The notes below the pieces were generated by a model. That model was not told the DNA's origin. It saw only the letters and a list, made by a program, of their open reading frames with translations, and made no database searches. The position numbers and the translations under genes are program-made. A DNA stretch of 64,000 bases, taken from the NCBI GenBank assembly GCA_000149265.1, contig CH003416.1, positions 1,023,378-1,087,377 on the forward strand, given 5' to 3'. Below, one piece after another: positions 12,201-24,652 of the stretch; within the stretch, counting starts at the first letter, position 1; every line of letters begins with the position of its first letter. Origin of the DNA: Ciona savignyi (taxonomy: Eukaryota; Chordata; Ascidiacea; Phlebobranchia; Cionidae).

Positions 12201-15200
12201 ACCCACCACATTATACAATTCCATGCATGCACACCATTATATCAAACATGAATATGTCGATATGAATGTGTTCATTCTAATTCATATACTGGATCAATAT
12301 ATGCCGTCGAAACTAATTAGCAGCACACTAGAGTGCCAGTTGTAATTATTCTGTAGATTGAAAAAAAGTATTAATTATTTTTTATTTATGTATCATAGCA
12401 CATTCCTTTTAGGCACTTTTAGATTGATAGTTTATATCAGTTACTTACATGTTTGCAAAAGGATGTAAACATATGTTTCTTGGTACATAGTAATAGTGGG
12501 CACCAAGACTAGTTAATCCTTAGGTTTTATAGGTGCCTCTTTAAACCTTAGGTTGAATGAATTTGTTTTTTTTCTTAAATTTGAGTTCTTTTCCTATCTA
12601 CATTTATATATTGGTACTATGAGCACTTTAAAACATAGGGGTTAACACATTGCTTTTAGGATTATGAACTCTTTGTTAATAAAATTTAAACCTTTAATCA
12701 TTGTTAACGACATTATACAATAATATGGTAACAACATCATGATATTTTTTTCTTCGCCTGTTGTGATACCCTATTTATAACTTCTGGTGTGTATCTTTTT
12801 AGGATCAATTCACGAAATCGGAGCTTGCTCGGAACGAGGCACTCAAGGACAAAGCATCGCTGGAAGAGAAGTTGCAGTACGCGATCAAGGATGCGGAGAT
12901 GCAGCAGGAGAAAGTGGATGCTGCGGAAGAGAAGATCAAAGTGGTCGAGAAGCAGTGGAAGGAACTCAACAAGAAACACAAAATCGAGGTGTGGATTTCA
13001 CTTTGGAACACAGAGTGTGTGGAATCGGTTAATATCAATTAAAAATAAAAAAGCAAATAAAAATGAAGTAAAGCGATTTTTGAAGATGTTTCGACTACTC
13101 AATCGCTTTTGGGTGAAGGTGTTTCAAAATTAGTTTAAAATCACATTTAAGTTAAACATGCAAAATGTTGATAAATTAGTATTACTGTCGCATTAACGAA
13201 CTCACTATATTGTGTAATATGACTGTGTTTCAGCTTCAGTTTATAACCAACAAAATTAACATTCTCAGACCAACCATGTCCAAGATGAGCTGCGCAACTC
13301 AAGTGAGCGAGCCAATGCTTTGGAAGCTGCAAAGAAACTCCTCACCCAAGAGCTCAGCGACACAACAGCAACCCGAGATAAACTTATGGCCGAGCTCAAC
13401 CAAATCAAAAAGGTAAGACATGATGGGGCTTGTTAGAAAAGAGTGTTTTTTTATGTTGTTTTGGTGCTATAATAGTTGTAGGAGTATGGCTGAAATAATT
13501 AAGCAGAACTATGTAGGGGGCATGCATATTTATGAGCCTGTTTGGAGGTTATAGTAGGGTTGTATGACCTTTTACCCTACCATTTGTGGATGAGATTGCT
13601 TTCAATATCAGTTATTAATTCAAATTGTTTGTCAGTTAGTTTCAATGTATCACTTATTGAAATGTTCTTTTTAAACCTAGCTGATCTCTTTTTGTGTGAT
13701 ATATGAACCAACCAGTAGGGGAGTTCTTTAGTTTTTCGTGGTAAACTAACAGCACACATCGCAAGCCGGTGACTGATGCACTGCTGTTTTTGATATCATA
13801 TTCTACTCTTGTGGATATGCAAAGAGCTAATGAGTTTTGACAAGCTTGGTGTTCACCAAATTGTGCTAAAGTTTCCACCGGAATTGCAACAGTCATTTGC
13901 TTTGCATAGTGGAAACAATTATTATAGTTTATCTCAAAATCTTCTAAAACAGTTTTGAAAAAAACAAACTCTATTTGCAATTTTATGCTTTGCTTTAATA
14001 CTTTGGTGTATGAAAAGCATAGACATGTCATAAACAAAATAATTCATCCTAGAATATTCTGTGTTAATTGTGCTCAAACGGGGGTAAACCCTCTTATGTG
14101 ATTTTATCCGACATTGCTCCCAGGAAAAAGAGGAATTGGTTGAGGAGTTGAAAGGAGCGAACTCGACGGTGCGAGCTCTTCAGTGCCAGTTGGAAACGGT
14201 TGAAGAGAAGTTGAACGAGAGTGAGAAGGCGCTCATGGAGAGCGAGAAGTTGATCCGAGAAGAGCGGAAGAGAGGAGAGCTGGTCGAAAATGAGATGCAT
14301 GTGAGTTTGATCCATCTGTACTGGGTCTTAACTTTGTTTTAGACTAGAAGACACAAAAATTGCAACAATCAATTCCGTTATGCAATTATTACCTATTTTA
14401 GTGCACAAATTACAACAATAACAAATATAATTGCAGACAACATTATGAATTATGATTATTAATTACCATATACTTATGTATATAATAACACTAATTTTTG
14501 TTTCGGCTGTGACTCTCAGCCTGTCTTCAATGTTAAATGAATGTAAGTGTTTGAGGTAGAACATGTAAAAGCCAGTGACGGTACAATTATCTTAAATTCA
14601 TTTGACGCCGTAGATCACTAGCTCTCAACTTTTTTAAGGTTTGTGGTACACTATAAAACAAACCGTATTTTTACAAAACCGTTTTTATGGTTATGGTAAA
14701 CTACAAAACACAAATAATGTGACAAATATATATTTACAATGTTAATTGCACTTCCTAAAAACTTCAATTACAATTTTAAAAAAAATGACTACGAGGTAGA
14801 TGTTTGAAACGTCTTATACACAATACACTGCAATAGCTAACTGACAATCATTCTTGTGATAATACCCCTTACATTTTCCCACTAACGAGGCTAAAATATA
14901 AATATTCTGTTTGAGAGATTTGTCTATGTGACATATTTTCTACTGGATAAGTTTTTATAATTTAACTATATCCCTTATTTGCAAATAATGATTTTTAACC
15001 AAATGTTTCTATGAGCAGCAGCAAATCCTGTTGCTACGGAAACAGCTTGAAGAGTCGGACAATGCTGTAGCCGTGGCAACATCTGAGAGAGAGTGCTCCA
15101 CGACCAAGGATCAAAAGACACAAACGATTAAGAAAAAGAAGGAATCTGTTCAGGTTTAAACTTTGTTTTATTTGAAATTAATACACTCTCCAAAAAGATT

Positions 15201-18200
15201 TTTAAACAATAGTTTTCTAGGGTTAATAATAAAAGTTTCAAATTTATACCTTTTCGAAATAGCGAAAACATTTTACAGGCAACTGTTGGCAATACTTATT
15301 TTTCCACATCATTTCAATATAATTCCAAGTTCAAATCATTTCTACAATTTTTCCAATGGTCTGAATTGAATCATAATTTAAATTTTGATTAAAGCAAGTT
15401 GAAATCCAGTGTATCTGGTTTAATATGCCTTAACTCCAACATACAGGTTCAAGCGGTGCCTACAAAAGTACTCGAGCAAGAGTTTGTCATCAACGACCTT
15501 AGGAGTCAGGTAATTTGAAAAAGTATATTCATGTGCCAACATGGTGCGGGATGTTAAATTTTACTTGGTTGGAGAAATCTCCCTAAAAATACTGCATACT
15601 ATATAACTATAAAGAAGTCATCTTCAAGATAAAAGTGTGCTCTTTTTAAACTTACATCACTATTGGCATTCATATACTACTAAAATAAAGCTGACTTAGA
15701 GTATTTTTATATACTTGATATTTCCAAACAATTGAAATTAAAATTTCAAAACAATTGAAATTAATATTTCAATATTTTTGATTTTTCCACCGAGTTAAGT
15801 GTTGCCCATTCTCAGGTGGAAGATCTCACCACCCGGTTGTCCATGGGTGCAGATGCTTACAAGGAGAAGTTTGTCGAATGCCACAAGCTGGAAAAGAAGG
15901 TTAAGAAGCTGAAGATGCTGCAAGTAAGTTTATGGGGTTAGTACTTGTACATTATAATGTGGAAAGCATTTTTGTATACATGATGGTAGTGATATTATGA
16001 TAAACTAAAATGCTCGACTTTTACAAAATCTTGTTTATTTTTTCTGTATCAATTATTTATTAAAAAATTCTTGAAATCATGTTGGTTATTCAAGATAGTA
16101 CACCAAAGAAGTTAGTGTTTTAATCTAAAAAAAATGTTAAATACATATTTTACTTTTTATACAAGCGAGATAAGGCAAAAATATTTAAAAAATGGAATAA
16201 ACCCAATTTAAATCGTCTCAATATGAAATGTAATATATTGTAAATGTATATACATTTGCTAAGACTGCTCTACAATCCACCATTAACACATGCATGTCCA
16301 TCTTTATAGAAACCCGATGCAGCGCCACCTGCTGCCAGCAAAGCAACTCCGGCCAAAGAAGAGGATACTGAAGGGGTTTCCCCCGTCAACCAAGGCTTCA
16401 TGAACAAACTCGAGAAGTTGTTCCTCTCCATCGCTGATCCGGATGCAGAGGAGCAGGTGAGAAGAAGACCCAACTTGTCTTCATTGATGTTTACGGACTA
16501 CTATTCCACTAAACGACTATATTTTGAATAAACATTTGGATTCTATGATAAAAAGTGTAAAATTAATAAATCTTAACTTTTAGCTGTTGCCCAAACATGT
16601 ATAATGGTTGTTTTTTAATTGTAATTTACAAAATAAAAAATATGTTAATAAGTATGTTCTAAATATCCAATTCCTTCAAGTTTATTTACTAGTTTGTAGT
16701 AAGCAAGATTTTGTCCTCACCTATCAAACATACCCCATGTAAAAACCACCAAAACCACCACACACACATTTCCCAAATAACAGTTCAGTATCAGAAACCT
16801 GTGAGACACCATTGGGTTGTCCAATGTTCTCTCTGTTATTAAAAAATATTGATTACAAATCGTTGTGTTATCAACAGGAGCAATCTAAACAACTGCAACA
16901 GAAGCTGGATGAGATGGCAAGAGGTGTCGAGAAAGAACACAACCGCTACAGAAGATACAAACAACTTTACGCTGTAAGTTTTGTTTGATTGTAGTAGCAC
17001 CATGCTGTTCTTTGTGCCCCGTACTTTATACCCTCCTGGAAAGTTGGTATAATACTACAGATACAATAACATCCAGTCCATTTGTTGGTAGTGTCTCTGT
17101 AGTGTAACAAAATTTATATTTTAACAGTTTGCCAGTAAATATATACAATGCATAAACAAGGGTCACATTGAAAAATATATTATTTCTACCACATATTTAT
17201 TTTAATTATTTTTAGATATATATTATTTAGCAGAAAACAATAAATCATTCAATTGTAATATGGACACATTTTTATCTCAAATCTACCGACAACCAGACAC
17301 ATTCCCAGATAAACTGATCAGCTTGCCAATGGGTAAAAATCATTTAAACAACTTCTCATAACTTCCGACCTTACCCCCTTTAGACAGCTTATAATCTTAT
17401 GGAATTCCGTATCTGTTAATTTAATCACTCAGTTCTATAACAAAACCACAGGAGGAAAAGCACAAGGCGATGACCCGACTTGCATCAGCCAACGCAACTA
17501 CTGCAGAGATCAACCACAAATACAAAGCTGAGAAGGAGAGATGCAAGGTTTTGGTTGTGGAAAATGAGGTATTGTAGCAGCTTGTTGTTTATTGAATGGT
17601 GGCTGATGTTAGTGTTATTGTAGGTTTATTTGTAAATTTTTTTCATCATTATGATCTTTAGGGAAAGTAATTTTGACAAATATTCGGTTTGCTCACTAAA
17701 TAGTATTATATTGGTATTTCGTTTTAAAAACAACTTAAATTTTAAATTGTGTATTAATTAAGCTGAAGATCACGTTCACCATTGAATTATATCCACTGCT
17801 CCAAATTTCAAACTCGTTTAAACCACCGAATCAGGTCACAATTTGTTATGGTCCTCTTAATCTAAAGTTAGAAGTCTTGGACGGAGACTGAACCTTAACT
17901 CCATCCAGTATATAATCACCACAGTTAATAAATGATCCACACATTAACCTGCGTGTGCAATCGGCAGATGTTGAAATCCCAGTTGGATGAGTTCGTTCGA
18001 TCATCCACTGATGCAGCAGTTCGAAATGTGATGACGTGCGACCCAACAGCGCAAGACAGGTACATGCACTTATCATTTATTTTAATGTCCATGTTAAATA
18101 ACCATTTATACACAATAATCAAAACAATTGATTTTTTTATAATATTCTAGATATGCTATCCACTAATAATGTAGTTTTGTATAAATTCTTTTTAAAATTA

Positions 18201-19613
18201 ATTATTTAAACAATATGTTTTGATATTCAGTAATCTTAGCTAATATCTGGTCCTTTTGTATGTAAGCTCAACATTTTCATCAGCTGTGTGGCTGCATACA
18301 AACCATTTCCATACAAAAATATTCAAATGTTCTTTCGGAATATTTTAAATCGTTTCCAAATAATCCACAGAACCCCACGCGAAACACCTGATGACGAAGC
18401 TCAGTTCCAAGACGCCCAGGAATTCCCACTATTGGGGGACAAAGCTGACTTGTCACCATCAGGAAGGTACCTTGTTCGCTGTTTGTGGACTATTTTGGAT
18501 AACAATTTTTTAATAGACGACAATTTTACTGAATTCTATTGTTTCTTTAATAAGAGCTGTTCTTAAATAATTAACATGTTGTCGTAAAATACATCTTTAA
18601 ATTGTGTTATGTACATGGCATGATGGTCTGTATAAAAAAACAATAAGCTGAAAATCAAAATAATACTGTTAATTCTGAATACATAAAAAAGGGAATCAAT
18701 TTAAAGTATCGTTTTAAAGTGTCTGAAAAAGAATAATATATCCTGCATTCTTTCTAAACCTAAGAAGTATAAGAAAAATTTATTTTTGCATTTGTTTTTA
18801 ATAATAGCTCAACTTTTTTATTATTCTTGAGATTAGCTGTGTTGAAATGGTAATGTCGTGTGTACATTTAAATAATAACCTGGTTGAACTTACAACTGTA
18901 CCATATAGCAAAGATACAAATGAATAACTAATAATTTAAACAAGGGCGAAAACATTTCCATATATCCTATCACAAAGTCACAACCCATTGCAGCTCAGAA
19001 ACTGATGAAGGTTTGGAATACAACGGTCAAAGCTTGAACTTCTGCACCAAAGGTGAAGCCACCAGCTCCGAGGAGAAAAGTGATTCGGACGGAATGGAAA
19101 TAGCAAGACCTTCTTCCAAGCCAATCTCGGTAAGAACATGTTTCTTGCAAACTTTAATGCTGGTTTCTTCATTCTCGTTCTACAACTTGAATGCGTAGTC
19201 AAGGGGTTTATTGAGATCATGGCCAGACAGATGCTAGGTTTAAAATTCACCATGTCCAACTCATGCACAATTGTGTTTCTGTACAGTCATCTAACTTATT
19301 ATTCACTCACTTTAGTGAAATTAAATATTCAATAGTTAAAGGATAGTAAGATGTAACACAAACTTAAATGGCTGTCAAAACTGATGGTTGACATATTGGA
19401 TTCCCCTTTAAACATATATCATCACAGATTGCTCCTGTTGGAAAGAGCAAGGTAATCAGTTGTCAACCAATCCGAAGCCCTCCTGTTCCCAGCGACGTCA
19501 TCTCGAGCAGCAGCCAATCAGAGGGCCCCAGTGCACCACGCACGGATGCACGCAAAAAGAAGGGCAAAGGCAAGAAAGGCAAAACCCGCAAGACCGTCAG
19601 GCCAGTCATGTAA
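6267..19613 (+). CDS. TAX1BP1: SKICH-domain coiled-coil protein, TAX1BP1/CALCOCO (NDP52) family autophagy receptor homologue
   Basis: Twenty exons join in phase to 926 aa: 6267-6377, 7116-7326, 7694-7875, 8076-8234, 8365-8513, 9218-9353, 11672-11818, 12803-12988, 13269-13412, 14124-14300, 15016-15153, 15447-15509, 15816-15923, 16310-16456, 16878-16973, 17452-17568, 17968-18059, 18371-18466, 18994-19129, 19428-19613. Residues ~38-140 are a SKICH domain: VIFPDTPDFFPPEKDITVRY, DWVGLFRVGWASPRDY, FYQLCYVTRQGYVRGASTPF, the diagnostic ending of this family. Residues 157-160 (MIIL) fall where NDP52/TAX1BP1 carry the non-canonical LC3-interacting LVV. Residues ~168-780 are mainly Glu/Lys/Leu-rich coiled coil, broken by a Pro/Ala linker (~640-660). 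A canonical-looking FPLL LIR candidate is at 806-809. The tail is acidic/Ser-rich, then basic (KKKGKGKKGKTRK). No C-terminal CxxC zinc finger of vertebrate TAX1BP1 is seen. Expected role: linking ubiquitinated or damaged cargo to autophagosomes (family knowledge). CALCOCO1 is an alternative orthologue. Confidence 0.86.
11298..11409. repeat. Tandem direct repeat, two units of about 56 bp
   Basis: TAATCTATACACAGCAT starts both 11298 and 11354, and each unit ends with AAAAGATACCAATTGGGC; a few bases in the middle differ. Located in the long intron (9354-11671) of the SKICH gene, which otherwise holds only AT-rich sequence that I cannot assign. Confidence 0.85.
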
Positions 19614-21119
19614 ATAAGGTACAATTGGTCCACGAAGCTTGTACATAGCACTGAAAGTACTCTACACCGAAATTTTAGTTTTCCAGATATAAAAGTATAT
19701 TTTTCAAAAATTCTGTTCAATAAATTTAGTAGTTCAACAGTTCATTTTTCACAAGGCACTCACTGCAACTGCCAACGTATGTCTGCCGAAATTGATGTTT
19801 TTACATCTGCTGAAAGGTATTCTTTCCTTAACTGTAATATACCCCTTTATCTTGTCATACAATACATGTTCTATTTTTAAATGCGTAATTGCGGATATTT
19901 TGGCACGGGCAAACAATTTTGTTTTTAGTCCTCCAGATTTTGTATAATTTCTTGAAGCTCCGTTTTGTTTTCTGTGATGCCCATATTTGGGTGGTTTTAT
20001 TGTTCCTAAGGCACTTAAAATGCTGTGACGCATTTCCTGTTTTGTTTTTGTGTATAATCTTATGGCTGGTGTCCTCTGCTTAAATGAAAAAAAATGTATT
20101 ACGTGTAAAAATCAATGAAAGTCCATAAAAAATTGTGTAAATTATTGTATGTCAAATTATACTTCATTTACTTGGTAAATAGTAATACTATCACCTTCTG
20201 TAAAAGTGAATAAAACGCTTTCATTGGCAAATCGCGTGTTGTGTTTTTACGTTACCAGTTTAAATCCTCTATTTTGATACACTTAAGTACAGTGTCCAGT
20301 TGTAGTTACCCCTAGGGTTACCGCAGCTATTTCACTTTGTTGTGTACAGTTTAGATTCCCCCACCTGTTCCAGTGCAATGCATTCGTACACTAGTACAGG
20401 CATGGCCTTAGTGCTTTTCCCAACAAAAAGGCGTTAGCTACTGGTTTCGGTGCCACAACATTTCTCCTGCCTGTAGTCCGGAAACGCCATATTAATCGAT
20501 ATGGTCGGCCAATATAACAGTGCGTATGGATGTGGGTAGGTTTATAAATGTAAGGGACTGGTTTTACGTGTGTAAATTACTATCTCTGTGGCGTCAAATT
20601 TAAAACATCCCTCTAATATTTAGTTATTTCAACGTGGTTTCATGGTGAATTTTGTCAAGGGAAAGGGGTACGAAGTATACAGTTTAAGAAACCTTTTCCC
20701 GACTAAGTTTTAAATCTATTGTGCCTAATAATTTGTCCATACAACCGTTCCATTTTATATAAGTTTTAGTACCAGTCTAAGTTTCGAACCAGGTAGGCTA
20801 TGTGACACTTCCCGCCCTGACCGCGCATACCTAGGTGTTAAACTCTGGTGGTAGGCCAAACGACGCAGTAGCGTAACAAAACGAGTAATTTTCAGATTAC
20901 CTTGAATCCACAGTGTGGGTATTAGAACTATTTTGGTGTATTGAAAACGCTGGAGATATTGCTACACTTTGTTTAACGATATAAGTTTTGAACCAGTCAT
21001 TTGCTCATTGTTTTTATACAGCATTGGTTATATGAAACGTTTGTGTTAACCATTTGAACATACAAGTTTAAGTATTGAACACATGATGGGGGATATGTCA
21101 CTAATTCCGTTTTCTTATA

Positions 21120-21170
21120 CTATTCGTATATATCGGCCGCGCTGACCATTCGGTACAGGGTTCCGCCATG
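21120..21170 (-). repeat. tRNA-like repeat (family B) fragment
   Basis: Reverse complement reads ACCGAATGGTCAGCGCGGCC then GATATATAC, a diverged copy of the 4000-4170 core. Confidence 0.4.
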
Positions 21171-21334
21171 TCTTTTTTGCTTAGATTTATTTAATTAGAC
21201 ATACCACAGTGAAAACAATACGATAACACATACAACAAAACAATGTGTGGTTAGTGGCAGCAGTCCAGCCTCCAAGAATTCCGGCATGTTTTTTATATCG
21301 GATTTTGATTTCAAACGCATGATCGGCTCGTTAC

Positions 21335-21425
21335 TAAAGTGGTTTTTAGTATGTAGGTCGGTATATGTATTGGTCGCGTTAACCAGTCGGCCACACGACT
21401 GTACAAAGATTCTGCCATGTACGCT
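21335..21425 (-). repeat. tRNA-like repeat (family B)
   Basis: Reverse complement contains GTCGTGTGGCCGACTGGTTA followed by ACGCGACCAATACATATACC, closely matching 4005-4050. Confidence 0.55.
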
Positions 21426-22004
21426 AATTATTTTACACAAGAACACAATCGACCAGCTAGCGGACTCAATGCACTTTTTTGCTTTCCGTTAACGGTCAGA
21501 AAGCTTAACCAACCCTCACCGGCCGATAGAAATAAAAGTGCGAGAGAGGCAAACGCCGTTCTACGAAAAGAGAGAAAGGATGGTAAAGAATTTACGCACG
21601 TTTTTCTGTTTCTTTGTGAAATTTCGGTTAGGTTCGGTTGAGTTGTTTAATGATATTCAGATTGTGTTTTTGTTTCCGTAGTTGTCTAAACGCATGCTCT
21701 GAATATTTTGTTTAGATTATAAAAAGTGTAACCGGATAAGACTTTCTGGAAAGTAGAGTTTGCTGTATTAGCGTACACCGTACGGTAGGCTACTAGAAAA
21801 TCGTGTGAACATACGAAGAGGCGTTAATGTTTTGTTAATAATGTAAAAAATAGCTATTGTAAGTTGAGACGCCCGAACTCTAAACATTATATTAATTTTT
21901 AGTTTCCATTATTAGATTGCATTATTTTTTTACCATTGTAGTATACAGAAACCAACAGATTATAATAATGTTTTATCCACAGTAGTCGAAGCAAATAGCT
22001 TGGT

Positions 22005-22250
22005 GTGTTAGTGCATTGACTTACAGCTGGAAGCTTGCAAGTTCGAGAATGTTCGCTCACTATTTGGTTGTCTAATTAAGCAAGGAACTTAGCGGACATT
22101 GCCTGAACCCAGTGGAATAATAGGTGCTACCAAAATTTAAAAAAATATCTTAATCATACATAAAACACATCAAGAGCTCTGGTAAGCCGACACTGGACCC
22201 AAGATAATCTGACGATTGCTCATGTGAGAACGACTCTGTTTCAGACATTA
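22005..22250 (+). mobile_element. SINE family A, diverged
   Basis: Recognisable by AGCTTGCAAGTTCGAGAA (B-box-like), GGTTGTCTAATTAAGCAAGG, CGGACATTGCCTGAACCCAG and AATCTGACGATTGCTCATGT, in the same order as in the intact copy at 58100-58401. About 450 bp upstream of PTPRN-like copy 1. Confidence 0.6.
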
Positions 22251-22477
22251 ATAACATAAAATAATTGTTTATATCACTTTCTTTGTTACTATGCCATATC
22301 ATAGCTTCCAATTTACTTTCCCCCTTACCAGGACAAACATTAACATTCTATGTTCTATCCCAACCTGTACTGTTCAATAACCCCATTGTTTAATTTTTAT
22401 TGCACAGACATGCCACCATGTCATTAGATTAAATGTTAAAATATAAAAGCGATTGAGTAGGTGGATTACTTTTAAAG

Positions 22478-24652
22478 ATGAAATCGGAACTATGGATTCG
22501 ATTTTATTTTGGGATGTGTTGCGTAAGTGTGTTATCTGCCGACCGCCTGCGTGGCTGTCTGTATCGCACTGAATTGTGCAGCCAACTTGATCACTACTGT
22601 TATGATGATGGAAGAAGTGGGCTGTGTAAAAGTAGCTTAAACAACTTTCCCCAATATCTTGACACAAATTTCAGAAATGAAATTAAGAAGTCTGTTATAA
22701 CGCCAAGGAAGGCAACCAACCGAAACTATGTACACCAATACAGTGAAACCCCTGTACTAAGTGTTTTACAGGGTGTGCAGTACTATCTAAAACAACATGG
22801 TTACAGGTTGTCTGATTTATCAGAGAGTCAGTTTAATGACCTTGCTACAGCTATAGTCCATTTGGTTTTAAAGAAAGAAGAGTATGATGTAACGCATCGA
22901 AATATTCTGCCCATGCTCATCAAACAGACCAAACTTTTATTAGCAGAGCACGGACTAACATTTGCACAACTCAGCAACAGTCAAATTGATGCCTTGGCTG
23001 CTGTACTTGCCCGTATATGCATCAAACATAAGGACAGATGCTTTTTTCCAATGCTTTACGTGAATGAGACTGAATCAAAAACTGGAGTCTATCGTTCTGC
23101 ACCTACGAAAATTGTTGCTGAAAATCCAAAAGTTGAAACCAAAAAGCCTCATTTTACTCCCCATGTTCAACCCATCATCACTTCCCATGATAATGTACCC
23201 ATAGTCGTCACTCCAGCTAGAAATGAAGAAATGAATGATGAGAATCTTCAGGTGATGAATGTTGAAACTCCTGAAAAAAGGAATAATGTACAAAAAAATA
23301 ATGAGGATCAAGCTACTGTTGCTGTTAAACCACTCTCTGACATTGCTCCAGTAGTATCTAACCCATGGAAAAGCAATGTTATTGCACCGAAAATACATAA
23401 ACATAAATCGATAGACTCACCTGTTTATATGATCGTTATTATCTGCGTATGTGCTGTGGTGGTGCTACTTCTTGTTATATGTATCCTGATTTATTGCTTT
23501 AAAGCCAAAGAAAATGAACTGAAGCTAGCCAGGGATTCAACGAGTAGTGATCCACTTTTGGATGAAGATTATCAGGAGCTCTGTCGTCAGCATTATGCTA
23601 GCAAATCAGCAGAACAAGGTGACCATAAACCAGATAAATCTGCCTGTGCCTCACTGGCATCACAAAGTGTCCAAAGCCCAATATTTTCACCAAAAATACA
23701 GAAAAGTCATATTAATGAACGGGCCTCCTCGCGTTCTAGCCTCTGTTCCTGGAGTGAAGAACCCATCACCACGACATTGGATGTCTCAACTGGCCATGCT
23801 GTTTTGTCATACATGGAAGATCATTTGTTTAATAAAGATCGCTTAAACAAGGAATGGGAAGAGCTTTGTAAGTACCAGGTGGATAATGTCAGCACTGATG
23901 CTGCGCAAAAAAATCCTTTAAAAAATCGTTACTCAACCATATTACCCTATGACCATAATCGTGTAAAATTAAAAGTGGAAGAAAATTCAATGGAAAATGA
24001 TTACATCAATGCAAGCTATATTGTTGACAATGATCCAAGATTACCAGTGTACATCGCCACACAAGGCCCTCTCTCATCAACAATTCATCAGTTCTGGCAA
24101 ATGATCTGGGAACAAGGATGTGCTGTTATTGTGATGCTAACTCCCGTTTCAGAAGAAGGGGTTTCCCAGTGTGCACGATACTGGCCTGACGAAGGCTCAA
24201 GCAATTACGCCAAATTCGAAATCCATCTCGTTTCTGAACATATTTGGTGCGAAGATTACTTGGTGCGCAGCTTGTACCTGAAGAATGTGGAAACAGGGGA
24301 AACAAGAACTTTAACTCAGTTTCACTTTCTCTCATGGCCAATGAATGGGATTCCATTCTCCCCCAAACCTCTCTTGGAATTGCGGCGTAAAGTTAGCAAA
24401 TGTTACAAAGGCAACAACTCTCCGATTGTGGTTCACTGTAACGATGGTTCAAGTCGCACCGGCACCTACATTCTCATCGATCTTGTTATAACTCGGATGG
24501 TGAAAGGAGCGAAGGAAATAGATGTAGCGGCCACACTGGAATACTTGAGAGATCAAAGAGTGGGGATGGTGGCTTCCAAGAAGCAAATGGAGTTTGCTCT
24601 TAGCTCAGTAGCAGAGGAAGTCAATGGAATATTGAAGAGTCTGCTCCATTAA
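22478..24652 (+). CDS. PTPRN: PTPRN/PTPRN2 (IA-2)-like receptor pseudophosphatase, intronless, 724 aa
   Basis: Single uninterrupted frame. Residues 1-20 are a signal peptide (hydrophobic, ends VLSA). Residues 26-50 (GCLYRTELC...C..DGRSGLC) match the Cys-rich RESP18-like N-terminus of IA-2. Residues ~103-133 and ~153-183 are two similar helical segments ([17 protein letters not shown] and [17 protein letters not shown]). The transmembrane helix is ~316-341. The cytoplasmic part has [15 protein letters not shown], then one PTP domain (~430-720). The P-loop is [10 protein letters not shown] (653-662), with Asp where active PTPs have Ala or other small residues, and the WPD loop is WPMNG (620-624), lacking the catalytic Asp; both fit the inactive IA-2 class. 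Vertebrate members sit in dense-core secretory granules and regulate hormone and neuropeptide secretion (family knowledge). Vertebrate genes have many introns and longer ectodomains; this one has none. A nearly identical PTP domain follows at 27.4-28.2 kb. Confidence 0.93.
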   Translation: MKSELWIRFYFGMCCVSVLSADRLRGCLYRTELCSQLDHYCYDDGRSGLCKSSLNNFPQYLDTNFRNEIKKSVITPRKATNRNYVHQYSETPVLSVLQGVQYYLKQHGYRLSDLSESQFNDLATAIVHLVLKKEEYDVTHRNILPMLIKQTKLLLAEHGLTFAQLSNSQIDALAAVLARICIKHKDRCFFPMLYVNETESKTGVYRSAPTKIVAENPKVETKKPHFTPHVQPIITSHDNVPIVVTPARNEEMNDENLQVMNVETPEKRNNVQKNNEDQATVAVKPLSDIAPVVSNPWKSNVIAPKIHKHKSIDSPVYMIVIICVCAVVVLLLVICILIYCFKAKENELKLARDSTSSDPLLDEDYQELCRQHYASKSAEQGDHKPDKSACASLASQSVQSPIFSPKIQKSHINERASSRSSLCSWSEEPITTTLDVSTGHAVLSYMEDHLFNKDRLNKEWEELCKYQVDNVSTDAAQKNPLKNRYSTILPYDHNRVKLKVEENSMENDYINASYIVDNDPRLPVYIATQGPLSSTIHQFWQMIWEQGCAVIVMLTPVSEEGVSQCARYWPDEGSSNYAKFEIHLVSEHIWCEDYLVRSLYLKNVETGETRTLTQFHFLSWPMNGIPFSPKPLLELRRKVSKCYKGNNSPIVVHCNDGSSRTGTYILIDLVITRMVKGAKEIDVAATLEYLRDQRVGMVASKKQMEFALSSVAEEVNGILKSLLH

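Larger units (their letters stand above)
19614..22477. other. 3' UTR of the SKICH gene and intergenic region upstream of PTPRN-like copy 1
   Basis: AATAAA-type signals lie near 19720 (TTCAATAAATTT) and 20208 (GTGAATAAAACG), compatible with the 3' end of the SKICH gene. Further on there are two inverted family B tRNA-like fragments and a diverged SINE; no coding exon is recognisable. The final ~200 bases before 22478 presumably hold the promoter or 5' UTR of the PTPRN-like gene, but I see no definite element. Confidence 0.5.

Noticed and set aside
13577..14037. Minus-strand open frames of 60-127 codons inside the SKICH gene intron
   Set aside because: Intronic, AT-rich, no domain and no supporting splice structure.
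20300..20370. GTTACCGCAGCTATTTCACT…, resembling a SINE fragment
   Set aside because: A single ~35-base similarity without flanking family sequence.
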